64,000 nt of DNA from Tomocerus qinae (lineage: Eukaryota; Arthropoda; Collembola; Entomobryomorpha; Tomoceridae), in the NCBI GenBank assembly GCA_020055645.1, contig CM034548.1:48104296-48168295 (forward strand), in the 5' to 3' direction. This document shows, piece after piece, positions 46,133 to 57,800 of the stretch. The position numbers and the translations under genes are program-made. A model generated the notes under the pieces. It worked only from the letters and a program-made list of their open reading frames with translations. It was not told the DNA's origin and ran no database searches. Every line of letters begins with the position of its first letter. Position 1 is the stretch's first letter.

Positions 46133-46252
46133 TATTGTGTAGCCATTAAATATTTAGACGAAAAAAAATGCTGCGCCTCATTTTAGCTTAGTTTAACATG
46201 GAGCCTGGGGCGCAGCATTTTTTTCGTCCAGTTTTAAAAAAACGCGAGAGTA
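46133..46252. mobile_element. Hairpin MITE (GACGAAAAAAAATGCTGCGCC), copy 1
   Basis: Near-identical to 61889-62004. The stem ACGAAAAAAAATGCTGCGCC pairs with GGCGCAGCATTTTTTTTCGT, with a loop of about 30 bases. TA lies near both outer borders. Shares the GACGAAAAA core with the mariner-type element at 34927-35039. Confidence 0.7.
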
Positions 46253-46303
46253 GGTAGGTTTTATTGCTTTATCTAAAACGGTGGTTATAATATAGTGAGG
46301 ATT

Positions 46304-47180
46304 CACCCCCGAATTGTCAACCCTTTTTTGTCAACACACGAAAATTTTTTTATCAACACCAAGTTTCTTTTTTTTTCAACATAACCAAAGTCATTTTGTC
46401 CTTTTTTGTCAACAGCAATTTTTATTCAATACAATAAATTAAAATAAACAAAAACGTTAGATAATCAGTCACATAATGAATGTAATTATGAAAATCAATG
46501 ATGAAATGTACAAGAAAAAATTAAGGTACAAACTGTAAAAGGTAAAAAACTTGGATAACTTTAAACGTTTGGTATACAGGACAGCATGTGGACATTTCTT
46601 GTTAGGAAACTTATTTCGCTCAACAATCTTAGCCAATTTTCGCTGTTATGTTGTTCTTTCTAAAGTACATTAAGAAATTTTCACATCTATGCACAGAACG
46701 ATCAACTCGACTGGTAGCAATTTAAGGGTCATTTTCACAAATTTTATTTAAACTCAGAAATGGTTTTAAAAAATTCTTAGCGATGTTTGAGGATGATTCT
46801 CTTAATTTCAAATTTTTAACATGTTGAAGCATAAAAATTAATTGTCCAAATTTTGGCCAATGTTAAAATTCGTACTCTTTTACATGTATATTATATTACA
46901 GATATTGGACTTTCATTTGCATTTTTTTCCAGCTGCTCATACATGCCCCCATTTCGAGAAAACTTTTTTTCAAAAAATTATTATTTCTATTAGTGTACCA
47001 GCACTGTGGTGCTCCAACCAAAAAATGAATTGTGATATAATATGAATCATGGAAAAGAGATGCTAAGCTTGTGTTGACAAAAAGTCTAAATGGGTTGACA
47101 AAAAGGTGTTGACGACCAAAGGAGTCAAAATTGTGTTGACAATTCGGTGTTGACAAAAAGGTGTTGACAATTTGGGGTGG
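46304..47180. mobile_element. TIR element with TTGTCAACA tandem ends, about 0.88 kb
   Basis: The left end has AATTGTCAACCC, TTTTTGTCAACAC and further TCAACA motifs. The right end has the mirror set, ending GTGTTGACAATTTGGGGTGG. Each terminus is therefore an inverted repeat made of short tandem motifs. The interior is AT-rich and non-coding; frames on both strands are short and unrecognised. No target duplication could be fixed. Confidence 0.6.
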
Positions 47181-48274
47181 TTCATTCTTGAATGAGATAA
47201 TTCCCAGAGATAACGCCAATGCACTCAATTCAAATTACTCTAACGAGTCTAGATTTACAATATTTTATCACTTAGAGAATTCACTGCCCTCAAAGGAAGA
47301 GTAAAAAAGAAATAATAGTAAAATCCACAGCATATATATAATGCTATATTTGATTTGACTTGCCATTATGCAGAATAGCAAGACAAATGTCAAATGGATT
47401 GATGATATTTTAAGACTGAGGAACCTAGATTTAGATAAGTGAGAAGACGACAACGTAAGATTAAGATAAATATAACTTGTAAATATCAGTAATCTTGCAT
47501 CCTATCATGCTGGTGAAGTCTAAATTTTTATTTAGACTACTTGCGTGATAAAATTATAAATATTATAAATTATAAATAACTACAAATAATAATAGTAACT
47601 ATTTTAGTTTAATGGAGGTGAAATATTTATGATACTGCAACCAGCTGAACCTGAACTGAACCCCAGCTGCTTAAGCTGAAAGCTGGACACATTTTTACAG
47701 CATATCTTAATTTTGATTTTACAGTAAAATGTTGAAACGATTCTTCATTTTTTACAAATAGTAACATAAACATTTTTATTAGCAAGGTTTTTGCCATCTA
47801 ATACATTCATAACTAATACACCATCAAAGAAAATAAATGTCAATGAAACACTACGTATTTAAGTATCTGGTAAACAGAAATTATGTTTTCAGGAAAAATA
47901 AATGTTCATAAATCGATGATCTCCTACTTTATAATGTATTTAAAGGCGTCTGCAATAACCGTTCCCCAACAACAGCTGACGTTATTTCGTGCTATGACGG
48001 TTGGCGCTTCAGATTAAACTTCCCTCCGCTGCATTTGACGTGTTTAAGGAATTTGGCTGGCTGTGGTGCTCCACTGCTGACTGCTGACGGACTGCTCGGC
48101 TCATCGACTCGTTCTAGTCTTAACAAAATCGTGTTCGTGCTCGGTTGCTGTTTTAAGTTTGTTCTTTGAAGTAGTAAAAATCTTTCAATCATAAATGTTG
48201 TGAAATTATTGAACACAACAGATATTACAACAAACATATTATATAATAGTTTGAAATCAGACCTGGTGGAGCAA
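47181..48274 (+). other. Intergenic and probable 5' UTR of the TRIM-like gene
   Basis: No exon identified before the first usable ATG at 48275. A nearer ATG at 48195 runs into a stop after one codon. From about 47945 the sequence becomes more GC-balanced, consistent with promoter or 5' UTR, but no core element can be named. Confidence 0.4.
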
Positions 48275-48836
48275 ATGACTTCGCCAAAGAGATCTGATTT
48301 GGAAGCGGAGATGAACTCATCCGAGGAATCTGACCAGGAGACAGGAGTGACTTTGTCCGAGGAATCTGACCAGGAGACAGGAGTGACTTTGTCCGAGGAG
48401 TCTGAGCTGGAGATGGAGGTGACGTTGGCCGAAGAGTGTGAGTTGGAGATGGAGATGACTTCGGCCGAGAAGTCTGAGCTGGCGACTGACATGACGGCGT
48501 CATCTGACCTGGAGACGGGTGTGACTTTGGCCGAAGAGCCTGAACTGGGGACGGAAACGGTTTCGTCGAAAATATCTGACTCAGAGTCTTCGTTGAATGA
48601 CAACTCGACAAGAGCACTTAAATCGCCGACTGAATTGGAAGAAGATGAAGAAGATGAAGAAGATGAGACTGATATGGACCTTACTGAGGTTATTGTAACT
48701 GTGGACGATTCCCGTGAAGATTGGTTCAAGTGCTCGTGTTGCCAGGAAACTATAACTGACTCATCAATTCGACTACCATGCTACCACTTTCTCTGTGGTC
48801 AACCGTGTTACACTACCATAATAAAACAACAAAAAC
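48275..48836 (+). CDS. TRIM-like exon 1 (acidic repeats and RING first half)
   Basis: Starts at the first in-frame ATG. Encodes two exact 12-residue units EESDQETGVTLS and several degenerate ones, an EEDEEDEEDE run, then the RING part CSCCQETITDSSIRLPCYHF up to IIKQQK. The last base forms a Pro codon with exon 2. Donor GTAAGC. Confidence 0.82.
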
Positions 48837-51800
48837 GTAAGCCAACATATTTTATTCTATTTTCATTGATTTGTACGGTCAAATGTCCGTTTTGTTTTGT
48901 ATTAGACGATTCTGATTTCCAATACTAAATACCAACCGGCCCGCATATGACAATAATTCTTCTAAATTTTTATAATCTGTCAAAGTGTAAAATTACAATG
49001 AAGAATTGGGGTTCTTCTAAATTATTATTTCTTTTGTGTATTAAACAGCTGCATGCCCTAGATGTACCATAAAGTTTAGAAAAGACAATGTTGGCAGAGT
49101 GGATAAAGAACTTGAACTTCTAAAACCGGAAAGTCAACTTCGAAAGGAATATAATAGATCTTCGAAGAAGTGCACACATTGCGTTCGTGGCAACAAGTCC
49201 GAATATTGGTGTAAAGAGTGCGAAGACTACCTGTGCAACCCCTGCTTTGAGGTAATTTGTATATATGAATATCATCTAGTAGCCCCAGTAAGAGTGACTC
49301 AATTCGAAAGGTAGCCATCTAGCATAGTCATGCGTATTGGATATTGTGGCGCTCAGGCATGTATCTAGGAAATTGATTGACGGAGAGAGGGACATTTATC
49401 CCGTTTGGAAAATTTAGATGTATTTATCAGATTTAGAGTACGCTGCGTCCCCCCTCTCGCCCGGATAATATATGCCTGCCTGCTGGCGGGTCCACAGTTC
49501 ACACGACAAACAAACAAACAACATAAGTAAACTTTTTGATTACATATTTTATATACCGTATTAATCGAATTAATTCTCCGGGTTGTTATTGTTTCATTGG
49601 CCTTTTTTTAGCTCCTGAAAACGATGAAAATCGAAATAGTTAACCAGGTGGTGAATTATTTCGATACGGAGAATTATTTTCCAAACAGTCAATTTTTGCT
49701 AAGTTATTACTTTTTGAAAATTAAAAAATGAGAAAGAGTTTAAAAATTCAATTGTTGTGCAAATGTCCATGGGTTCAGCGAGGTCTATAGGCATTTCTTC
49801 GTCGTCTGAGGGCAATAGTTTGTCACCCTCATCAATTATTCGCTGACCAGTTTCTGAATATTGGGTGCTTAGTAGCAGAAGCTCCCCCTACCTTAACTAG
49901 TCTTTTCCAACTTAGATTTGCATGGTGAATTATTTCGATACGGAGAATTATATTTCAAATGCTATTATTTTTCTATGGAAAACGAAAATAATCGAAATAG
50001 TTACCCGGGGGGAGAACTATTTCAATACGGAGAATTAATTCGATTAATACGGTATTTTATATAATATTATAATATTTTTATTATAATAAACGAGCCCGTC
50101 AATATACCCAAGCCGTCACTATACTTAGGCCTTAACAAAAATGCGAATAAATTCGCACGACAGGATTCTAGAGGGATTTGCCTGGAATTGAATGTGATAA
50201 GGCCATCATCACACTGGTCATTGCTTTTTAATTGTTTGAGACATGCTAGTAAGAGGGCCCTAAGAGGGGGCGGAGCATAGCGTCCAAAGTACCTACCATA
50301 TCTATGTTAAATATGCGAATTTCAATTAGCTATAACGGGAGCATCTCTGGTCGTCTCCTCTTCTAACTTACATATATGTTGTCAATTTCGACGTGACGAT
50401 TCTAAATATGTATATATCATTGCTCTGCCGCGAATTGACATACATCAAAAACCTTAAGGTCAGGCAGTAGTACTTGGTTTTCAATGTAATTTCCTACTCC
50501 AGGAAATCATGGATAAGTCGCCTAATTTTCAAGCAATCTGGGCGTAGTTGATCTCAAAATTTAGGATGAAGATCCTGGAGGGTCACAAGTTTCAGATATG
50601 TTACAAATTTGACCTGTAAAGGTCACACTGGCCATTCTACCAAAAAGTTTTTTATTTTTTTTGGCGGGATAGGTTTATGAATTTTTTATAAAATAACCAA
50701 AAGTCTTTTTGAACAAAACGCAAACTTGTGACCCTCCACGACCCTGTAAGAATTTTAGGTAAAAAAATCAAAATTGAAAACGGAAGAGTTTTTGAGTTTT
50801 CCTTGATTTCCTAAAAAAATAAAATTTGAATGGTTTTGTACTCAACTCAATGTAAATAGATCGAGTTCATGCCAAATTCCGGTAGATACCTCGACGGAGG
50901 GGTGGCTCCCCTTAAGTAGGGAATTGCGTTGTTAAGCTCGAGCGGGAGTGTAAATGGCTGCTGTGTAGTGTAAATGTCCCTACCTCCCTACTTCGAATTT
51001 CCTATGTGCGAGTGTGATGTTGACATGTAGCGGAGCGAAGGTAATGCCAATGCCTAGCATAAACACACAAACAAACTATTCTCTCCTATCGTTCTGCAGC
51101 ACGCATTGCACATGTATGCTACAAACAGGCATCGCGTAAAACTCTATTAGTAGTATAACAGAGATGTTAATTGTGTAGCGATCTAGAATACTGAATGAAC
51201 TCTACTAGATCTAGTAAGCGAGATATAAGCTTCTAAAGTCATCGCATACCATTTAACCTTTCAGAATTAAACCACAGCAAACAATCATGTACACTCATGT
51301 AGTGAATAATGATATCTTTAAAGATACAATGAAGATTAAAATAATTTCCAAAAATCGCAGGAATTTTTTAAAAATGCCATGTTACCGCCAGATTGTAGAT
51401 TTTAAAGTGCTCTTTTTAATAGAGTTATAAACTGAAATTTCGTTTTTTTTGGAGTTCATTCAGTATTCAAAGTCGCTACACAATTAGTATTGAGAGTGTA
51501 AATAGGCGTATGACATCACTCTTTCCTGTAACCCTAGATTTTTGGCAGCATTTAGCTGCATATTTGTTTCTAGTTTGTTTGATCATAATATTATTAATAT
51601 GCAAACAAGTAACATGCTCCACACAAAATACACCGCCCTTAATGAATTTTAGCAACATCGAATGATGAAGCTCACTTTATCACACGTGCCGGTTAAGCTC
51701 CAAGTTGAGGATTTGTGCGAAGAATGCCACACAAATGAGGCCAAATTTGTTGGTATAGAAACTAACAAACCGATTTGTGACGATTGTGCCAACCGCGACG

Positions 51801-54800
51801 ATACGGAGACGGTAGTCGACTGGGAAGAAAATTTAAAACATATCCAGGCAGATGCTAAAGATCTGATCAAACAATTGAGGTATTCTTTTATTTATGTATT
51901 GCAAGTATGTTTGATCATCGTGACACAAATTGTATTCCACACCTGGACCTGGCTACCAAGTGGGTGGGAAAAAGTAGTATAATGTAGCAACTACACTGTA
52001 TCTTTTTGATACTTTGATAGTTTATTAATAGCCTTTCTTATGCAAATTGCAGTTCACTTAAAACCAATTCTTCTTATGCTGCACATAAGTTGATTCAAGA
52101 TAGAAATAGACACTTGTTCCAAACGAAAGTCGAACTAGACCAGCAAATTGACGATTTGCAAATGCGGTAAGTGAATCTAAGTCTTTCTTCACCAAGAATA
52201 ACTAAGTGATAATGCCATAACCCTTCACATTGTGTCATGAATTAATACTGTTTATTGTTGTCAAATTAGTTAGCAACTAGTATCTATACAAAAAAGCTAT
52301 AATCGAGGGAGACGACATTTTATCTAGATGTAATAATGGTATTTTTATTTATAAAACAGAATTTGCGCTGAAGTTCAAAAACGGTGTCTACAATTAAAAA
52401 TGACAATACGTAGAGAGGTCAGATGTGCTGCCAAAACAAGCAATTTACAAAGTGAACGCGCCTGTTCAATTGCGTTGAGAGCCTCTCAGGTGTCAAAAAT
52501 TCTGTCTGATTTAATAGACTCTAGCACTAACGCGGATCTGGTCAAAACATTTGAGTATGATTTTTAAATACTAATTTAAAAAAATTATTGCATTCTTTCA
52601 TCTGAACGTCTTTTAAAATTGGTAAATTGACTCATAAACTTTGTGTTGGATACAGTCGTTACAGAGATTGGGCTAATTGCGTAATATACTGCGCCATCGG
52701 TTGGAAATTAGATGGTAATCCTGACGTGTTCACCAATCTCGAAAAAGTTGACTTGAAATTGGAGGAAGCTAGTCCTGATAAATTAATCAATGGTACGAAT
52801 ATTTTTAGTGGCATTTACTCAGACTATGTAAAAGTGAACTAATTGACAACGTTTCTGTGCAGATGTGAGAACGCTTGGTAAACTCACAAAAGTTTTCCAC
52901 GATCCTGATAAACAAAAGCCATCTACCAGTGAAAGTGGTGATAAGACTTCTAATTCAATGACAGTAACTCTCGTAGAAATGGTAGAAGGTCTCACGGAAG
53001 CTATTATAAAGTCAATAAAAGAAACTAAACTAGTAAAAAGGCGGACAGTAACTATAAGACATGTTGAAACATCAACTAACGACGAAGTAGAAATGGTGGA
53101 TACCCAAACAGTGGCTCAATCAGCTACTCAATCCGATTCTGCAACGGTTTTGACCACGGAAAATCCTGAAGCGTGTTCCACAGAAAAAGAACACGTGGAA
53201 GTGAAGGGTGGAGTGGAGGTCTTACAAGAAGTACCAAACGAAGTAGAAATGGTCGAATCCCCTGATACCCAAGCAGCGGCTCATTCAGCTAGTCAAACCG
53301 ATTCTGCAACGGTTTTGACCACGGAAAATCCTGAAGCGTGTTCCACAGAAAAAGAATTCGTGGAAGTGAAGGGTGGAGTGGATGTCTTACAAGAATTACC
53401 AAACGAAGTAGAAATGGTCGAATCTCCTGATACCCAAACAGTGGCTCAATCAGCTACTCAATCCGATTCTGCAACGGTTTTGACCACAGAAAATCCTGAA
53501 GCGTTTTCCACAGAAAAAGAACACGTGGAAGTGAAGGGTGGAGTGGAGGTCTTACAAGAAGTACCAAAGGAAGTAGAAATGGTCAAATCCCCTGATACCC
53601 AAGCAGCTACTCAATCAGCTACTCAATCCGATTCTGCAACGGTTTTGACCACGGAAAATCCTGAAGCGTGTTCCACAGAAAAAGAACTCGTGGAAGTGAA
53701 GGGTGGAGTGGATGTCTTACAAGAAGTACCAAACGAAGTAGAAATGGTCGAATCCCCTGATACCAAAACAGTGGCTCAATCAGCTAGTCGCACCGATTCT
53801 GCAACGGTTTTGACCACAGAAAATCCTGAAGCTTGTTCCACAGAAAAAGAACACGTGGAAGTGAAGGGTGGAGTGGAGGTCTTACAAGAAGTACCAAACG
53901 AAGTAGAAATGGTCAAATCCCCTGATACCCAAGCAGCGGCTCAATCAGGTACTCACACCGGAAATCCTCAAGCGTGTTCCACTGAAATAGAACACGTGGA
54001 AGTGAAGGGTGGAGTGGAGGTCTTACAAGAAGTACCAAAGGAAGTAGAAATGGTCAAACCCCATGATACCCAAACAGCGGCTCAATCAGCTACTCAATCC
54101 GATTCTGCAACGGTTTTGACCACGGAAAATCCTGAAGCGTGTTCCACTGAAATAGAACACGTTGAAGTGAAGGGTGGAGTGGAGGTCTTACAAGAAGTAC
54201 CAAACGAAGTAGAAATGGTCAAATTCCCTGACACCCAAACAGCGGCTCAATCAGCTACTCAATCCGATTCTGCAACGGTTTTGACCACCGAAAATCCTGA
54301 AGCGTGTTCCACAGAAAAAGAACACGTGGAAGTGAAGGGTGGATTGGAGGTCTTACAAGAAGTACCAAACGAAGTAGAAATGGTCAAATCCCCTGATACC
54401 CAAGCAGCGGCTCAATCAGCTACTCAATACGATTCTGCAACGGTTTTGACCACCGAAAATCCTGAAGCATGTTCCACTGAAAAAGAACACGTGGAAGTGA
54501 AGGGTGGAATGGAGGTCTTACAAGAAGTACCAGAAGCACACAGAAGCGAGGTTGAAGATACCAGCGCTAACATTATTCCCATTACTTCAAGCTTGAATGC
54601 CAGTGCATTGATATTAATAACACATGCATCATCAAGCTCGAATAACAGTGGAGTAGTTGGATCTGTAACACCTAAGTCAAATTTGAGTACCAAACGACTT
54701 TACGGTACACCAGAGACTCCAAGCCAGAAAAAAGTACACTTTTCTGACAAAATTGACGTATCCGTATTTCAAAGCGAACCTGCAGAACCTCGAGAAAATA

Positions 54801-57800
54801 ATGAAACTACCGCAGAAACTGAAGAAACAGATTCTCAAAGTGACGACGAAGTAGAGGTATCCCCAGATACAAATTTCATTGCCACTGTAAGCCGTGTTAA
54901 AACCCCAACGGCCACCAAACGACCTTCTGAAGGAACAAATTCTTCGGACTGTGCACAAAAAAAGGCACATATTGAGGAAAGGCCTGAACTTACCTCAGTT
55001 CCTAAAACACCGGCTAAAAAGCCTGTAGAAGTTCTTAATAACCAATCCAAAACTACAGAAAAGGTATCTACACCATCTGCATCAACAACCACTGTCTGCC
55101 CAACAAGTCATTTTATTGATACTACAGCACAGGTCAAAAGCAATTCTCCCGAAGCCGGGTCTTCAAAGTCTTTACAAAAGATTGCAAATGTACAGAAATC
55201 ATGTGACGTTTTGTCCCTTCCGAAAACACCAGAAAACAAGGATAGCAATATTGTTGAAAAAGTGTCCGAAAGTACAGAAGATAATCTTAAATTTGTGTCC
55301 TCACTTCAAGCCCCAGAAATCGGCGTTAAAGGACTGGAAAACAACAGCACAGAGCAAAGTAAAAAGGATTCAATTCTGGTTGGTGGAGATGGAGGCAAAG
55401 AAACTATCGAATCAGTATCTGAAGCAAGCAAAATGCTTAACGAAACCTTCGACGGGGATCATTCAAAGGATATCTCTAAGAGTACTGACATGAAAGACTG
55501 TTCCCACAAGGAAAGTAGCTCTGAAGCGGACACTAGTCTATGTAGTCCGTCGCATGATCACTCCTACGTTTTGACTCCTGTCAGCAACAGGTCCCGTTTT
55601 TTATTATTTAGATATCTATAAATCCCACATATTTACTTAGTTACGCCAACTTTCAGGTTTCGGTATGCCTTCTGCAGTTGATTTTTATTGATCTTAAATC
55701 AAGATTCTTAATATGGCAATTTCATTCCTACTGTTAGAAAAAAGCCCCAAAACAATACAGTACAAATATTTATGTTAATTGAATACAAACGGTATAAAAA
55801 GTAAATATGTGGCTTCATATTTCTCCTAAAGATTCATGGTTATTCGTGCGATAAATAATTTTGTAATATTTTTGCAGGAGGCGAAAACAATCTCTGTCAG
55901 AAGTGAGAGAAGGTTGTGTTGATGATGTATATATAGATATAGGAGAAATTGAAGAGCCCAGAACTCCAGTAAGCACTGTGAGCAGTGATCCTGAAAAGCG
56001 AAAGAGAGGTCGCCCTCGTGGAAAATCTGTGCTGCAAATATCTTCGTCGAAGAGAGGACGTCCTCGAAGGAGCTCCCGTGGTACTGGCTGTTCTTCTACT
56101 GAAGCGTCGTTTGTTGAATCTATTCCTGTGACCGTAGATGAAGAGAAAAGTGCGGAGGCGGAGAGCGTTGATGTTGAACATGAAGAACCGGTTGCATCAA
56201 CATCATTTGCGGTCGTTACGCCCACGCTTAGACTGGAAGCCTCACCACAACCACCTCTTGAAAAGAGTCTGCAAGCTCAATCCAAAGCGAAGACTGAAGT
56301 CATTCCATATCGTAGTAAAAGATTGAGTCTCAAAAAACAAGGGGCGAAAGAGGACAAGAAGGATGGAAATATGTCACGTTAGTTGTTTTTTACTCTTTAA
56401 ATTATTTTGGCATGGAGGCATTGTAATAGAATTCCTCCCGCTGTGATTTTCAGAATCACCCCTGAATGAACAAATGGCCATTGAACTGACAAACTATGCT
56501 TCATTGGAGATTCTTGAAGCTAAAATGAGAATAACAGGCGACGCACAAAATGAAGATTATTGTACGATATGCTTGGATGGTGGATCACGATTAGTCTGCT
56601 GTGACCAATGTCCCAAAGTATTTCACGCTGGTTGTCACATTCCGAAACTAAAAAGAATTCCTACTGGAGCATGGAAATGTTTTATGTGTGTAAGCAAGGA
56701 GGACATGGTTGACGAATCATTGCTACCGAAGTTCAAGGATTTGTACGTCTTCAATGAGCTTTCTCCCTACTCAGATCTTAACGAGAAAACCTACTTGCTC
56801 CTCTGCAAATTCCTATGCGAATTATTCACGCAGAAAGAAAGTCTGGTGGTCAGAGCGGTTTTGGTAAAACTTTACAAGGTAATTTTATGTACTCTAAACT
56901 ATTCTTAAATTGAACGAATTATTGAATATAGGTATTTTCTTCCATAACTTTCTCAACTTCAGTAAGGAATAACTAATGAGCTATTTGTTATTTAAAAGAT
57001 GCTACAAAATTGTTATAATTTGCCATTTTTTGATTTGGCAAACATGTCAGATTTTAATTAATTAGTTAATTGGAATTTGATTATTTTACTTGCTTTTTGA
57101 CTGCAACAAGGCTCGTGGAGGTCATTTTATATTACGATATTTTATGTCGATGTATTCCTGTGGCTTTGGCCGTAAACTTTATCGTTTTCAAAGTTTGTTG
57201 CAATACGGCCAATAACTTAAAGTACAAAAATGACAGATTTCCACAAAGAATAAATACTTAATCAATGATAATATTATAATGGAAAGACTTGATCCTGAGT
57301 CATGTATCAGTAGGTTGAGCTGAGCAGAGTGAATTCAAGGACTTTTCAAGCCTCGAATGTTCTTAATTTCCATGTCGGTAATTCATGACAATTTAGTTTA
57401 TACAATTCTTAAATTTTAGGAAAAAGTTGGACGAGATCCTGTGAGTCTCTTTTTTGTGCGGGATCGTTTGATTTTGAAGAGTAATTATCCGTACGAGTCA
57501 ATCAAGGAGATGATTTTAAATCTTGAATTTATGATGTACCAAGCGAATCGACTCTTCTCTCCTATGGTAAGCAAATGCTTGTTACATAACTTGTACCAAC
57601 TAACTTTCACTGATCTAAAATATGTACCAACTAAATGTTAACTTTGTGCAGCAAGGAGATGAGCTGAAGCACTTTAAAGTCATTCAAGCATTTTATAAGC
57701 AGAAACTGATCGAGTATTTTCCTTTCACCAAGGATAAGAAACGTTACAACTACAGTAGTCATAGCGACATGGAATACAGAGCGGAGTACCGTTTCTGGCC

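Larger units (their letters stand above)
49252..51652 (+). other. TRIM-like intron 2
   Basis: 2.4 kb intron carrying three TIR elements (49354-49482, 49555-50053, 51170-51484). No further exon seen. A GC-richer stretch lies at 50880-51060. Confidence 0.7.

Noticed and set aside
48195-48200. Upstream ATG/GTG as start of the TRIM-like protein
   Set aside because: The ATG at 48195 meets a stop after one codon and the GTG at 48200 is not a plausible eukaryotic start; ATG 48275 is the first in-frame ATG.
47992-48729. 245-residue Ser-rich frame on the minus strand
   Set aside because: Exact antisense shadow of the acidic repeats in exon 1 of the TRIM-like gene; exon 1 on the plus strand leads into a RING with correct splicing.
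54424-55092. Minus-strand frames over TRIM-like exon 7
   Set aside because: Shadows of the coding repeat exon in other frames.
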